A DNA stretch of 64,000 bases, taken from Mortierella sp. BCC40632 (Eukaryota > Mortierellomycota > Mortierellomycetes > Mortierellales > Mortierellaceae). Below, in pieces: positions 32,201 to 47,218 of the stretch (position 1 is the stretch's first letter; each line of letters opens with the position of its first letter). Where the stretch lies: contig WAEK01000011.1 in assembly GCA_011634665.1 (NCBI GenBank), positions 408,001 to 472,000 on the forward strand, given 5' to 3'. The position numbers were made by a program, and so were the translations under genes. A model generated the notes under the pieces. It ran no database searches, was not told the origin of the DNA, and saw only the letters and a program-made list of their open reading frames with translations.

Positions 32201-35182
32201 TCAATAACTACCATATTCCCGATGACGTGTCAGTATCAGTAATGTCGAGACTCTGCACACTGTGGGCCATACGTAGCGCCGAATGCGCCGTGCCTATCTT
32301 TAGATACATCCTCAAGGTCGATGGGGCGCATTCATGGAGGCCATTCCCGCAATATTCCAAGGGTTCAAATCCCATTGGACAGCTGTTGGAGTTTAGCAAA
32401 AGGGGTGCCATTGTGCTTGATGTAATCAGAGCATTGGTCGACTATTGCACATCAAGAGCTCAGGAAACACAAGATATTACATTTGTATTATTTTTGTGCG
32501 AATGCCTGGATGATCTGATTATTCAATACCCTGATATCGCACTTCAAGTCACAAGATCGCTTGCTTACCTGAAAACTCAAGATACTGATGCAATCGCTTT
32601 ATACTACAGGGTTGTAATGCCCCCGAGTCTCTCTTCTTTGTGGAGCCGTGACCAAATCATGTTGAGTCAGTGCCGGAACCCTATTCTGCAACTGGTGGAT
32701 CGTGCGACCACGGAAGCAGATGAGCCACCTACAAGCGAGGCCTACTTTGTCGCCCCTTTCAGCCTGCTGTGGACGTTTTTGCCCGACAAGAACAACTGTT
32801 TCTTAGAATACAGTCGGCGGGATGCACAAGCGAAGACAACATGGTTCAGTACACTGTACCACTTGACATTATACCATGTCAACCCCTTCAGTCATGTCTA
32901 CATCCGGTCAAGACCCTATGATTTGAGCATCCTAGATAATCCAGCAATCGAGGCGTTGATCCAGTATAAATGGTAACCACTAAGCACCACCTTGATCCTG
33001 ACTCTGAACAGTATTTGAAAACTTGAAAAAACCTGCTGATGCTAATTCTACTATGCATTGCCACTATAGGAACACTTTTGGATTCAAGATCTGGGTGACT
33101 CGATTTGCAATCCAATGTGTCTACTACCTGCTCATTATAACCGCAGCATTCCTGCAAGTTTACAGCCCGGAGGAGGAGCCTCTATTTTGGATTTTTATAT
33201 CCATTATCGTCTTTTCGGTCCTGTTCCTGTGGATGGAGTTTCTTCAATGGCGAGAGAGTCGCTATCGCCAGCACGCACAAGCGGATACGATGGAGAATGC
33301 GTCATCTCCGTCGGCCGGAGGTAATCGAAGCAATCCACTTGTGTCAGCAGTGCAAACAATCAAGGGCTGGCTTCTGAAGATTCCAGCCGGAGTAGTGTCA
33401 CTTGTGGGACGAGGAAAAGGGCACCAAAGGGATCGCCTAAGCGAGAATGAAATCAAAAATGGGCTCCCTGAGGAGAGACAATCGAGTTATTTGTAAGGGT
33501 CAAAATGCTCATGAATGCCTGGAAGTGCCTCTGCAAATGACTGATTTTTGCTAACAATTCTCTCCCCTTGACCCCGTCAGTTCTATATACAACTTCTTAG
33601 ATATTTCCATGTATTTGCTTCCTATCGCGACCAGCATCCATCAAATAACGAACATCTCAAAGAATTTGCCAAACAGAGACTCCTGGGACCTGAGCTTCTG
33701 TCTAGTCTTGGTGTTCTTGCACATGGTAGGCCAGTAGGAATATGAAGCTCAAGGTTTTGCATTGGTATACTTCATCAAACTCAAGCTAATCCAATGCTTA
33801 AAAATCTAGCTGTCGGAGCTACGAGTCATCGAAGTGGTCTGCAAATATGTCACTATCGTATTCGAAATTCTCGCCCAAATTAGAGTATTCCTTGCAGTTT
33901 TTGCAGGAGGCGTGCTGGTATACTCACTTGCTATCCTTCATGTCATTCTTGGGAACACAAGCGCTGGCGAGGGAAAAAGCAGCTTCCCCGATAGTTTTTT
34001 GGGCGCAGTATTGACAGTTTTTTTCATCTTGGTAGGGCTTAGCTGTCGTTTCTCTTCTGTTCGTGTTCCTAGACTAAGCGTCTTCTAATATTAGCACTAA
34101 TGATGGTTTGGTTTGGCTGGTTTGTTTTATTTATACCATAGGGAGGCCGATATGAGCCAATTGCAGACGATCTCTTCAGTGAAAAAGGATACGGCTCTTG
34201 GGCGCTGCAGCTTCTACTTTTGACTTACTTCTTCTTCGCTGTGATTGTGATGCTCAATATGCTTATTGGTATGTGACCAGGGTTGTTCTGTAGTTTGGCT
34301 CCTGAGGCCAGATATGTGTTGCGAATTGAGTAGATTAAATGAGGGAAGAGGGTTCTCACTGATTGATTATATGAATCTATCTCATAGCAATCATCAATGA
34401 GGCTTACAGCAGAGGCGACATCAATTGGCGCCAAGTGTGGCTCAGAAACCGTCTAGTCGTTGTTGAGCAAGCGGAAAATTTGTCATTCTACATCCCAGGT
34501 AACTTTTCAACGCCATTTTTGTTATTATTTCCCTGAAGGCAGATGCAATGTTAGCGTTGATAAGCATATAAAAAAAAAAAAAAAAAAAGAGTGTACGTTG
34601 ATTATCCCGAAGAAGGTAGTCCGTCCTGCAACACCGACGGTTTTGAAGCATCTATACTTATTCCAAAAGCTCCTGATCTCATATTACCATGCTATCACAG
34701 GTTTCCGTGAAAGCCATGACTGGTTCCCTGATAGGATCTTTTATGGAGCGACACCATACCAAGTCAAGCAATATTGGAAGAGAATATCCGTCAAAGATGA
34801 GGAAATCATCATGGACTGGGCTGAATGGGAGAGTGATACTACAGGAACAAGTTCTTCAGATGCTAAGACTGCATCGAGTGACCAAGCTTCCACCAAGGTC
34901 TTGGATCTCTGCGCCCTAGAGCAGAGAATGGTCTCGAACATGAATCGAATCGAGCAGCTTGCCGGGGACCTTTCCGATACCAAAGAGCAGGGCCAGCAGC
35001 AGATCCCAAGCCATGTGGGCGAAGTTTCCGAGTTGAAGGGCGATATGGTGAGGCTGGAGGACAGGATTGCAGGACTGAAAGGTGAATTGGCCGATCTAAA
35101 GGGTGAGATCTCGGATGTAAGGGGTGATATCCGGATGGTGCTTTCTGCCATTTCGGCAATGAGTAACACTCAAAGACAGTAG
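29227..35182 (+). CDS. WD40-like / TRP-like ion-channel fusion protein
   Basis: Fourteen exons: 29227-29557, 29655-29715, 29800-29841, 29897-29943, 29990-30060, 30158-30185, 30279-30434, 30509-32972, 33070-33492, 33581-33725, 33810-34031, 34142-34268, 34388-34498 and 34701-35182. Every junction keeps phase; 1569 residues. Residues about 180-1060 look like WD40/beta-propeller repeats (RITRFALSPTGSHLVTLLS; HHQISSDGRTIAVFTKDGAY). Six hydrophobic segments follow between about 1079 and 1380, with a pore-like loop (FFILGGRYEPI) and a last segment ending VIVMLNMLIAIINEAY, which resembles the end of S6 in TRP/Ion_trans channels. A Gly/Lys/Asp heptad coiled coil (LKGELADLKGEI) closes the protein and may set the oligomer. 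Cation conduction is inferred. A degraded tandem relative lies 3 kb upstream. Confidence 0.85.
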
Positions 35183-35953
35183 GGTTATAGGATGCTGAAG
35201 CGAGACTGAGAACAATGAGCTGAGTCATTTTCTGAGGATTAGCTATCCAAGCTCGGCTTACCCGCTGCCTATTCTCTTTAGAGACTTTTGTACAGCCTAG
35301 AGTAAAATCAGAAAATACAAGTTGCTTGTAGTTGTCTATTAGAGCTTGATGTTGAATGTAACCACCCAAGAGGTCATTAGGATGCTTTCGTTGCTCTTGT
35401 CTTTCTTCAAAGAGATGCGCAGACTTACCGTATCTCGCTCGATCCGTTTTCTTAGAGATGTCACAAACCGCAGATTTGGTGTGTTTGCTGCCTAATGGAG
35501 AATCAAGGGCTTTCTGCTACATTGATTTCGTGGGGATTACTTTGTCAAGAAAGATCGCTACAGGTGACCAGAAAAAAAAAAAAAGGTGGCGACTTTGTAG
35601 GTGTAGACCATTTTGGTAGGCTACAAGGAGCCAAAGTTCGCATTGCACGCGGTGGATCTACTCAATCAAATGCTTAGTCCCAAATAAGATACACCCTGGA
35701 AAGGAGGGTGATCGGGGAAGGACTTGAGTAAAGAGCCAAATGACACTGAAGATACTTGATACAGCACTATCTTGAGAACTTGAGACGAATAGTGGCTGAG
35801 GGATGAGGTCTGATGCCCAGTTGATCATCAATTAAGCTTTCCTTTCCTTTCGTTTTTTCTTGCCACTTCTCTTCTCTCTTGTGCGCAACACATCGCTTCC
35901 CTCTACTCCACCTCATATCCTGATACTAATTACCGAGAGCAAAGTGGCAAACG
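35183..35953. other. Intergenic
   Basis: 3' region of the channel gene and promoter of the BTB-like gene. An A13-type run is present near 35573-35584. There is a T/C-rich stretch (35840-35885) about 70-110 nt before the next ATG. No RNA gene was seen. Confidence 0.35.
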
Positions 35954-37798
<1,845 letters not shown>

Positions 37799-37945
37799 AG
37801 AGACAACACGCTCGGTGTTCTCTGCATATTGCGTTTCTGTTGCGAGAGGTCAAATAAAAGCACGGAGTCTAAATTTTTTCGTAGTCTGGCACTTTGTTCT
37901 GGTTTCGAAAAAAAAAGGACTGATCAGGATGTGCCTATCGCCACC

Positions 37946-39508
37946 ATGAACATGCTGGTCGATTACGCGAGCGACTCTGACTCTGATTCCGACTCGGATT
38001 TAAGGACCAGCCGCGATGCAAAGCCAAAGAATCCATCACTAGGACAAGCACATCCTTCAGGATCAAGAACCCATGGGGATGGGACAAGTCATTTAAATTC
38101 TTCTGGTGCGGATGGGGCCGTCTCCAGTCCATTGCAGCTACCTCCACAAGCTGCAGAGGAGAATCTTTTGCAAAGTATAGAAGCAGACACCAAGTTACCC
38201 CCACAGTCGCCGTCATCTCATACAGAGGCTGCTGAAGAGAATACTTTTATCTCGTTGGCGCTTCAAGACTTGAAGGGTTTTGCCGCATCTGTTAATCCTT
38301 TCCAGCCTTCACCTCATACCTTGGTCAAACCGCCAGTGCTATCTCCCCATGTGCCCCAACCAGAGATTCTATACCCTATTTCCTCACTATCTACTGATGT
38401 TGAAGAAAATCTCAGTCATCAAGCTCTGGGCGATGATATGGATATGGATGCTATCGAGCCACGTCAAGAGGAGACATCCAAAGAATCACCCAGACATTTT
38501 ACACCGGGGATTTCACGACCTTTCCTGACAACAGAACAAGAGTCGATCCTATCTACGTTCCTCGAAGAAATTAACGCGATTCCATTAGTGGCTTCAGACC
38601 CGATGCTTCAACCTCCTTCACTAGAATCAATCCAAAGCATGATATCGACTGTATCGATAAAGGATGAGGAGAGCCAGGATGTTCACCCGTCTGTCCCGTC
38701 CGAGCCAGATCAAACCCTTGCCTCAGACCAATGGCAACGGATTGAATCTGTCCCTTCTATCTACCGAAGAATGCATCATCTTTCGCTCTTCCTCTCGACT
38801 ATGACCATGACCTCAGTTGTCTATCAACAATGGCACAAGAAGTTGGAGGATCAATTAATTGAGTTTGCGATTCGAATCTTGGATTGGGAACAAGGCGGTC
38901 TTAAACCGACTTATTTCTTGGGTGAGGAACGAGCACTTGCCCTGAGTGTTAGACAGCATGAGTTGGAGAAAAAGAAAAGTCGTCGTCATGTTCCTAAGGA
39001 CAGTTCACAGGATGCACAGGATCGGATGATAGTGGACGATAATGATGACGATGGCAGTGACAGCTCGGAGAAATCGTCTGCAGCGAATAAAGACAGCGGG
39101 GATGGTAGCGAGGGAGATGAGGAGGACGAAGAAGATGAAGACCGAGAAGAAAGTGGAGATCCAGAGAATCGAAAGGGAATGTTGCCGGCCTATGGTGGAG
39201 TGATCCAGTCCATGCTCCAACTGATGGAAACGGCAGAACAGGAGACAGCGCCGACGGGATGGCGACTTGTTTGGGATCCTCAAGCCGAGTCTTATGGGTT
39301 TCTTCATCCTACCACAGTATGAACATTGTTCCTCGTGCTTTAATTTTCCCTCTCGCTCGTTCTCTCCATCCCGTTATTCTTTCTGCTGAATATGAATTTA
39401 TTCAACTAACGGCCTCATTTTTTTTTTTCCTATTTTTTTTATTTTTTTTTGTTCTAGGGAACAATTTCAGAGACTTTTCCATCGGCGGAGCAATCTGCTC
39501 AACTTTAG
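37946..39508 (+). CDS. Acidic protein with WW-like C-terminus, unknown function
   Basis: Two exons: 37946-39316 and 39458-39508, 473 residues. The start is the ATG in GCCACCATGAACATG, a good context, giving MNMLVDYASDSDSDSDSD. The middle is Pro/Ser/Gln-rich and disordered. A folded part around SIYRRMHHLSLFLSTMTMTS and VVYQQWHKKLEDQLIEF leads to a Glu/Asp run. The C-terminus GWRLVWDPQAESYGFLHP reads like a divergent WW-type strand motif. I join the short last exon because the phase-0 junction gives HPTTGTISETFP, completing that motif; without splicing the frame stops just after PTTV. The WW-like end and short acidic SD repeats recall formin-binding FNBP4-type proteins, but this is only suggestive. 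Confidence 0.65.
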
Positions 39509-39816
39509 TAAAAAAAATTATTTGCAATTCCATCAGTTTACTACACGCTGTGCTCTATCGGGTGAAGATGCTACAATCTACTATACAAATAAAAAGAGGG
39601 AGATCGAAAGAGCAAACGCATAAAGAAAAGGTGAAATAAGAATAAAGAGTGAACAGAGGCAGACTCTGAAGCATTAGGTAGTAGAAACAAACGGGAGAAA
39701 GGGAAGGGAAAGGGAAAGGAAAAAGGAGGAAAAAGAGTGTAATTATGCAGAGCCGCAATTAAAAGAGAAAAAGAAAAAGAAAAAAGAAAAAGAAAAAGGA
39801 GACTTCTTGTTGGTCA
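39509..39816. other. Convergent 3' region, A-rich
   Basis: About 308 bp between two convergent stops (39508 and 39817). It is filled with A-rich, GAAAA-type repeats (39690-39800) and contains AATAAA-like signals on plus (AATAAAAAG near 39588; AAGAATAAAGAG near 39640). No gene. Confidence 0.4.
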
Positions 39817-41821
<2,005 letters not shown>

Positions 41822-42237
41822 GCTTTTTAAAAGAAATGAAGAATTCCAAGTAGAGGCTCCTGTTGTCCAGTGTAGGTATAAGGACAAGTGTCTGGTCTGG
41901 TCTGGTCTGGTTTGGCTCAAGAAAAAGAAAGCGGAAGCGAATGGTGAGGTTTATGACCAAGAAGGAATGGAGTGAGTGGGGGTAACCGAGTTAAAAAAAG
42001 GGGGAGAGAGAGAGAGATGCAAAGCCGAAAATGGCTTTTCCTTAGTCAAAGCCACTCTATGGCCCTGTTAGACTTTTTTTTTTTTGAAGACTGGTCCATG
42101 CATTCGACAGAAAAGTCAAAGGATTCGACCAAGCAGTTCATCCCATCGTTCTCATCTCACAAGTCTCCCAACTCTGTTACTAACCTTCTAAACATCCCCA
42201 AAGCGAGCAGCAGGGAAAGCAGAAAGGGGCATACATC

Positions 42238-43848
42238 ATGAGCTCAAAAGCAAAGAGGAGGAATTACAGGAAGCGTGAAGCAACCCCCGAGGAATCCACT
42301 GACTCGTCTGCTCAGCTGACTGCCGGAGGCGAAGAAGGAACTGAATCTGGATCGGTAGACCAAATATCCAGCAAGAATGACAGTGAAGGTCTATCGTAAG
42401 TGATTGAGTGAGAAAATCCGGAGAGGTTATTTATTTTTATATTATTATTATTTTCTTTTTTCAGCATCAGACTGCAACTTTACGTAAATTGACCGACTCG
42501 TTGGTGTGGTTCTTTCATCTTTTCTCCTTCGGAATATTTTAGCCTAGACGAGCTGATCGAACTTCGGAAACTTCGACAAAGACCAGGCGGTATTGCCGCT
42601 TCAGATTTGCTCGTAGGAGACACAACAGGAAAGAAAAAGAAAAAAGAACGGTCCATGGGTTCAGATGATGCCAAGCGTCAGGAAGAAGAGTAAATAGTCT
42701 TTTCCAGATCGGTGATTTACTTCCGCATACCTTCCATCCACACTGAACTTGCAGAATGGAATAGTCTTTAACATAATATCGGTCTTCTCTCTCTCTCTCT
42801 CTCTTTTGTACTGGCGTATGAATGTGTACCATATAGGGAAGGAACCAAGTCATCAGGGATTCTCAACACGTTCACCAAACAGACGAATGCCCTGGATGTG
42901 GATAAGCACATGATGAAGTACATTGAAGAAGAAATGAAGAAGCGTCGTGGCGATGCCGCCTTAGATTCAGACGAGGATGGAGATCAAGTAGCACAGGAAT
43001 GGCAGGGCGATACCGAGATTCTGAACGATCTTGGTATCAAGGTATATGAATCGTCTTGGCAAGAGAGTTCTTTGAAAAGAGGGGAGGCTATCGGACCATT
43101 CTTCTCTCGTTGTTTACCAGGAAATCACTTTTTATTTTCTATTGGACTCATGCCCCCCTCCCTTTTTATTATTTTTATTATTATTATTTTAAAATAGAGG
43201 ACCGATCCAAAGCCTGAACAGGAGGGCAATGTCCAACTTTCGACAACTATGTTAACGGCTATCCCAGAAGTCGATTTGGGAATGGAGTAAGTACCTTGTC
43301 AGGAGGCTTCTTTCCATTCAAAGTAGTTTCCTGTCGTATACTCACGGTCTGTTCCATTAATTCGATACTAGTTCCCGGCTTCGCAACATTGAGGAAACCG
43401 AGAAGGCAAAGCGCAAGTTATTTGAGGAGCGTACAACAACCAAAATCAATACAGAGCGGGTAAGCCAACAGATTCGGCCCTCTCAAGAACATTGAGACCG
43501 CTGCTTGCATAGGACTGTTGTTTGTTTTGTTTAAGTGGTGATCGCTTGGTCAGGTTGTCTGTCTATAATTCTAACTCTAGGTCATTGTGGGATTGTGTGT
43601 TTATCTAGTTTTCTGCGCCTTCGTATGTGCCCTCGGATCGGGAGCGGATCACACACCATCAACAAAATCGACGCGGGAATAACAACAATAACAACAGCAG
43701 TGGAGCCGGCAATATTTTGGACGTGGGTTCGGGACAAAACCACCGGTTCTATAACACTGGCGGACATAATCATAGAGGAGGCGCCGGTCGAGGCATGGCG
43801 ACGGACGATCTGGTCATGGAGAGGTTCAAGAAGCGTATGCGACGCTGA
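42238..43848 (+). CDS. Tls1 / C9orf78-family protein
   Basis: Six exons: 42238-42395, 42543-42689, 42837-43041, 43198-43286, 43372-43459 and 43609-43848, 308 residues. The order of conserved blocks matches the C9orf78/Tls1 (HCA59) family: LDELIELRKLRQRPGGIAA, LLVGD, NTFTKQTN, DVDKHMMKYIEEEMKKRRG, LTAIPEVDLGM, RLRNIEETEKAKRKL, SAPSYVPSDRERITHH and the C-terminal DDLVMERFKKRMRR. Members associate with the spliceosome (Brr2) and, in fission yeast, affect splicing of shelterin-factor messages and telomere silencing. Nuclear action is expected. An Asn/Gly-rich insert (NNNNNSSGAGN) near the C-terminus is low complexity. Lengths of human and fungal members are similar. Confidence 0.92.
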
Positions 43849-44564
43849 ATGACGATAACTGGTTGCGCTTGGAGGAGTTCAATGCTTAGAGGGTCGAATT
43901 CCCTTTCTTTTAACCTCCTGGGAAGTCAGCTTATCGACTTGAAATAGACACCCAGCATGACATGACAACGGGAGGGCCACGATGGGCCACAATAAAAAAA
44001 ATACTTGAAAAGGGAATCCATGTCAGACGACCTATATGCTCAGCATTCCAACAGAGTGGATCAGTGGATCTTAAACCTGCAACAATTAGAAGGGGGGAGG
44101 GGGTCAATGCAGTCGAATTGTTCCAAGCGCCCAAGACAAGCAGGTTATTGGAGATAGTGCGTTCTGCCTTTTCTAAGGTGTAAGGGAAGGGGAACCCGAA
44201 TCTTCTCTCCTCTCCCTCTCCGCTCTAATGCACCCAGAGCGTGGCGTTTTTGGTGACATGTTTATCGTCGGTGTTTGAATAATCGCTCTCGGCCAACCCC
44301 GGATCGGCCAAGATACGGAAAGAGCTGAGCGTTTCTGAATCTCCTCCACCCCCCACTGAAAGGGCCAACTACTTTTGGAGAGTTGTAGAGAGAACGAGCC
44401 ATGCACGCACCACTCTCTATTGAAGTAACTCATAAATACACCATTGACACTGGTTTGATTTTTTTAAAAAAAAAAGCCGTTTATTCTTCATACCGGAGAG
44501 GGGCTTTCAATGATAAGCGAATGAGAGTCTATTGTTTATTACGAGTTGATTGTGGACAAAACGC
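43849..44564. other. Convergent 3' intergenic region
   Basis: 716 bp between the Tls1 stop and the ADP/ATP carrier stop. It must hold both 3' untranslated regions and terminators. No additional gene or repeat was recognised. Confidence 0.4.
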
Positions 44565-46023
44565 TTATCCGGAGCCGCCAGAGTAGGCCTTGCCGAAGAA
44601 GATGACCTGGAGCTGATCGTAACCAGACAAGACACCGGCACCAGCGATGGCACGGAGGATGTTAGCACCAGCACCCTTGAAGAGGGACTTGTAGCCCTCC
44701 TTCTGGACGATCTGCTTGAAGGCATCGAACGAGGAGTTGTACTTGACGGCCTCACCCGAGGTCATCATCATGCGACGGCGGACGGTATCGACGGGGTAAG
44801 AAGCAAGACCAGCCAAGTTGGTGACACCGAAACCGAGAATGAACGAAGCAATGAACGAACCCTGGAGAGCCTCAGGCATCAAGGGCTTGATGGAATCGTA
44901 AAGACCGAAGTACAAACCACGGTAAATGATAATACCGAAAGCAGAGAGAGGGAAACCACGGTAAAGACCAGCAATACCGTCGGTGGCAATGGTCTTCTTG
45001 TAGACATCAATGAGACCGTTGAACTGGCGGGCAGCGCCGTTCTTGCCCTTGGCATCGTTGGCCAAACGGGTACGGGCATAGTCCAAAGAGTAGACGAAAA
45101 GGAGCGAGCAGGCACCAGCAGCACCACCGGAGGCGATGTTACCAGCGAACCACTTGGCATAGCCATCCTTCTCCTTCTTGAAGTTGAACATGGCCTTGAA
45201 GTAATCCTTGAAGGCGAAGTTCAAAGCCTGGGTGGGGAAGTAACGGATGACGTTGGCAGTGTTACCTCTCCAGAGGGGCTTGACACCCTCATCGGCGATG
45301 ACACGCTTGAAGCAGTCGCCGATACCCTTGTAGGGGTGGGAGAGACGGCCAGTCTTGAGCATCTCATCCTGGTTCTGGAGGAGAAGCTTGATACGCTCAA
45401 TGGGGGCCTAGACGAAAGAATAAAAAATAAAATATAGGTCAGGGCACTGGACTGAATGGTCGAAAACTTGCAGGAACCAACACTGTCAATAAAATGAGAA
45501 CTTACAGCAGCGGTCTTGGAGACGGCAGCGGAAACACCACCCTAAAAATGAGAGAAAAGACGAAAAAGGAGAATGCATTGCGACCGTTAGTCTGTGCGTC
45601 CATCTGGTGTTGCGTTATGCAAGGTCACACAGCAGTGGCGAGGTGGTTGCGGATGAGATCAGATGAAGCGAGTGAAGTTGCGCATTGCTGACTCGGTGAA
45701 ATGCGAGACAGCGAAAGGCGAGACGGGAGAAGAGGAGAGTACTGCAGGAGGTGGAAAGGGTCGAAGAAAGGGGGAGAGGCGAAGGCTGTGCGTTCCTGTC
45801 GGAAGAGATTTCGATCTCGGGGTGGATTCGGAAAAGGGTGCATCCCATTGAGCATCAAAAGATGCAGGATGGACCCGATGATGCATCAAACGTCGTGCAT
45901 CGTCGCTCCGGTTGGACGACCAAGCAAGCGGCAGGTATAGAGAGACAGAAGAGGCTCACTCACCATGAGGAAATCGGCAGCGAAGGCCTTGGCGTCCTTT
46001 TGCTTCTTGACTGGAGCAGACAT
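44565..46023 (-). CDS. Mitochondrial ADP/ATP carrier
   Basis: Three exons, 46023-45964, 45541-45506 (36 nt) and 45407-44565, 312 residues. It has the three mitochondrial-carrier repeats with their signature ([39 protein letters not shown]) and the ADP/ATP-carrier-specific RRRMMM (about residue 250). It exchanges matrix ATP for cytosolic ADP across the inner membrane. Codon use is strongly biased to C/G-ending codons (GCC, ACC, AAG, GTC, ATC), unlike neighbouring genes, as expected of a highly expressed gene. This bias also makes a 295-codon frame open on the opposite strand. ATG and phases are unambiguous. Confidence 0.97.
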
Positions 46024-46088
46024 CTTGGTATGAAGAGTGGGGAGGGAAGGGGGAGAGAAGGAACGAACAGAGGATGCGGACCCAGCAG

Positions 46089-46096
46089 CTATTTAT
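46089..46096 (-). promoter_or_regulatory. Possible TATA box of the ADP/ATP carrier gene
   Basis: AATAAATAGCTG on the minus strand lies about 66 nt upstream of the ATG at 46023, with C/T-rich DNA between. It fits a strong, TATA-type promoter for a highly expressed gene. Further up are tandem CCAGT/CCAGC repeats (46131-46172). Confidence 0.45.
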
Positions 46097-47162
46097 TCTG
46101 TCGGGACTACTTGTTGCCAGGCCCAATGGCCCAGTCCAGTCCAGTCAGTACAGTCCAGCCAGCCAGCCAGCCCCGGTTGGTTGGCCTGTGGCCTCGCTCA
46201 CACACATACACGCTTGCCCTCTCTCAGCCTAATGTTCGTCCGGTTTACGTTTGCGTGTGGGCCTGACGGCCAATTCTCTCTCATTAGTAGATTCCCCCCT
46301 TTCGCCATGTACGCTGGTCGAGAAAATTTTTTTGATCCCCGAATCAAAACAAAGCCAACAATAGAGTGGGCCCGGAGTGTTAACAGATGCCGCTCAACGA
46401 CACTGCTCCCGCCTCTGTCGCCATTGCACCCGCACCCGTTCCTCATCGTCATTGACCAGTCTCCTTGGACCTTTTTTTTTTTTTTTTTTTTTTTTTTTCA
46501 GAGTGACGGTACTCCTCACTCTCCTTTTGTTTGCAATCAACAGCCACTCATCAGCAGTCCAGTGAGGGTATTTGAGAGTTTGCCCTGAGTGAATGCCTTT
46601 TGGCTGATTCAGGAACGGATAAACGTTTGATCAAACAACAGTCTACCGGGCGATGAAGCGGGGGAGGAGAGACAAGATGAGACGATGAATAGTGGTGCAA
46701 CAACCGCTCTCTCTCTCGTGCCCTGTCGGCGTTCCACCGGACGCATCTCGCATCTCTTTCTGTTTCTTCCACTCAAGCCAGGTATGAGAAGGAGGAGGAG
46801 AAAGAGAGAAAGAGGAGGAGGGATTTTCGATAGGGAGCATGGACAGATGAATATCTCTTTTCTCTCTCTCTCTCTCTCTCTCGACAAAGAGCAGGTTAAT
46901 GAGGGCGAGAGCGGGCCCATGTGAGAGAGAGAGGGGGGAGAGTAGAGTGCCCTTGCGGAAGGGAGCATCTCGGGAGCATCACCTTTTCTGTCATTCCCAC
47001 TTTTTCCTGTTGGGACTCTCCGCTCGTCCTCCATAGGCCCACCCTCTGCGGGGTTCTCGTACGTGATGAACCTTACCTTCTTGATGATACCTCCCTAACT
47101 GGCCGGCGTATCACTTATTGCAAAAAATTCCACTTACCTAGTTAGCACTCGAAACACAGTCA

Positions 47163-47200
<38 letters not shown>

Positions 47201-47218
47201 TCTTGACCCAAAGCTTGA
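46097..47218. other. Divergent promoter region, ADP/ATP carrier and coiled-coil gene
   Basis: About 1.1 kb between two divergent starts. It contains CCAGT/CCAGC direct repeats (46131-46172), a T26 run (46471-46498), a CT run (46860-46882) and T34 (47166-47199) just before the plus-strand gene. No coding or RNA gene was recognised. Confidence 0.4.

Noticed and set aside
44550..45437. 295-codon open frame on plus opposite the ADP/ATP carrier
   Set aside because: It mirrors the carrier exon exactly. Strong bias to C/G-ending codons removes stop codons on the opposite strand. The Val/Gly/Glu/Thr-rich product has no family features.
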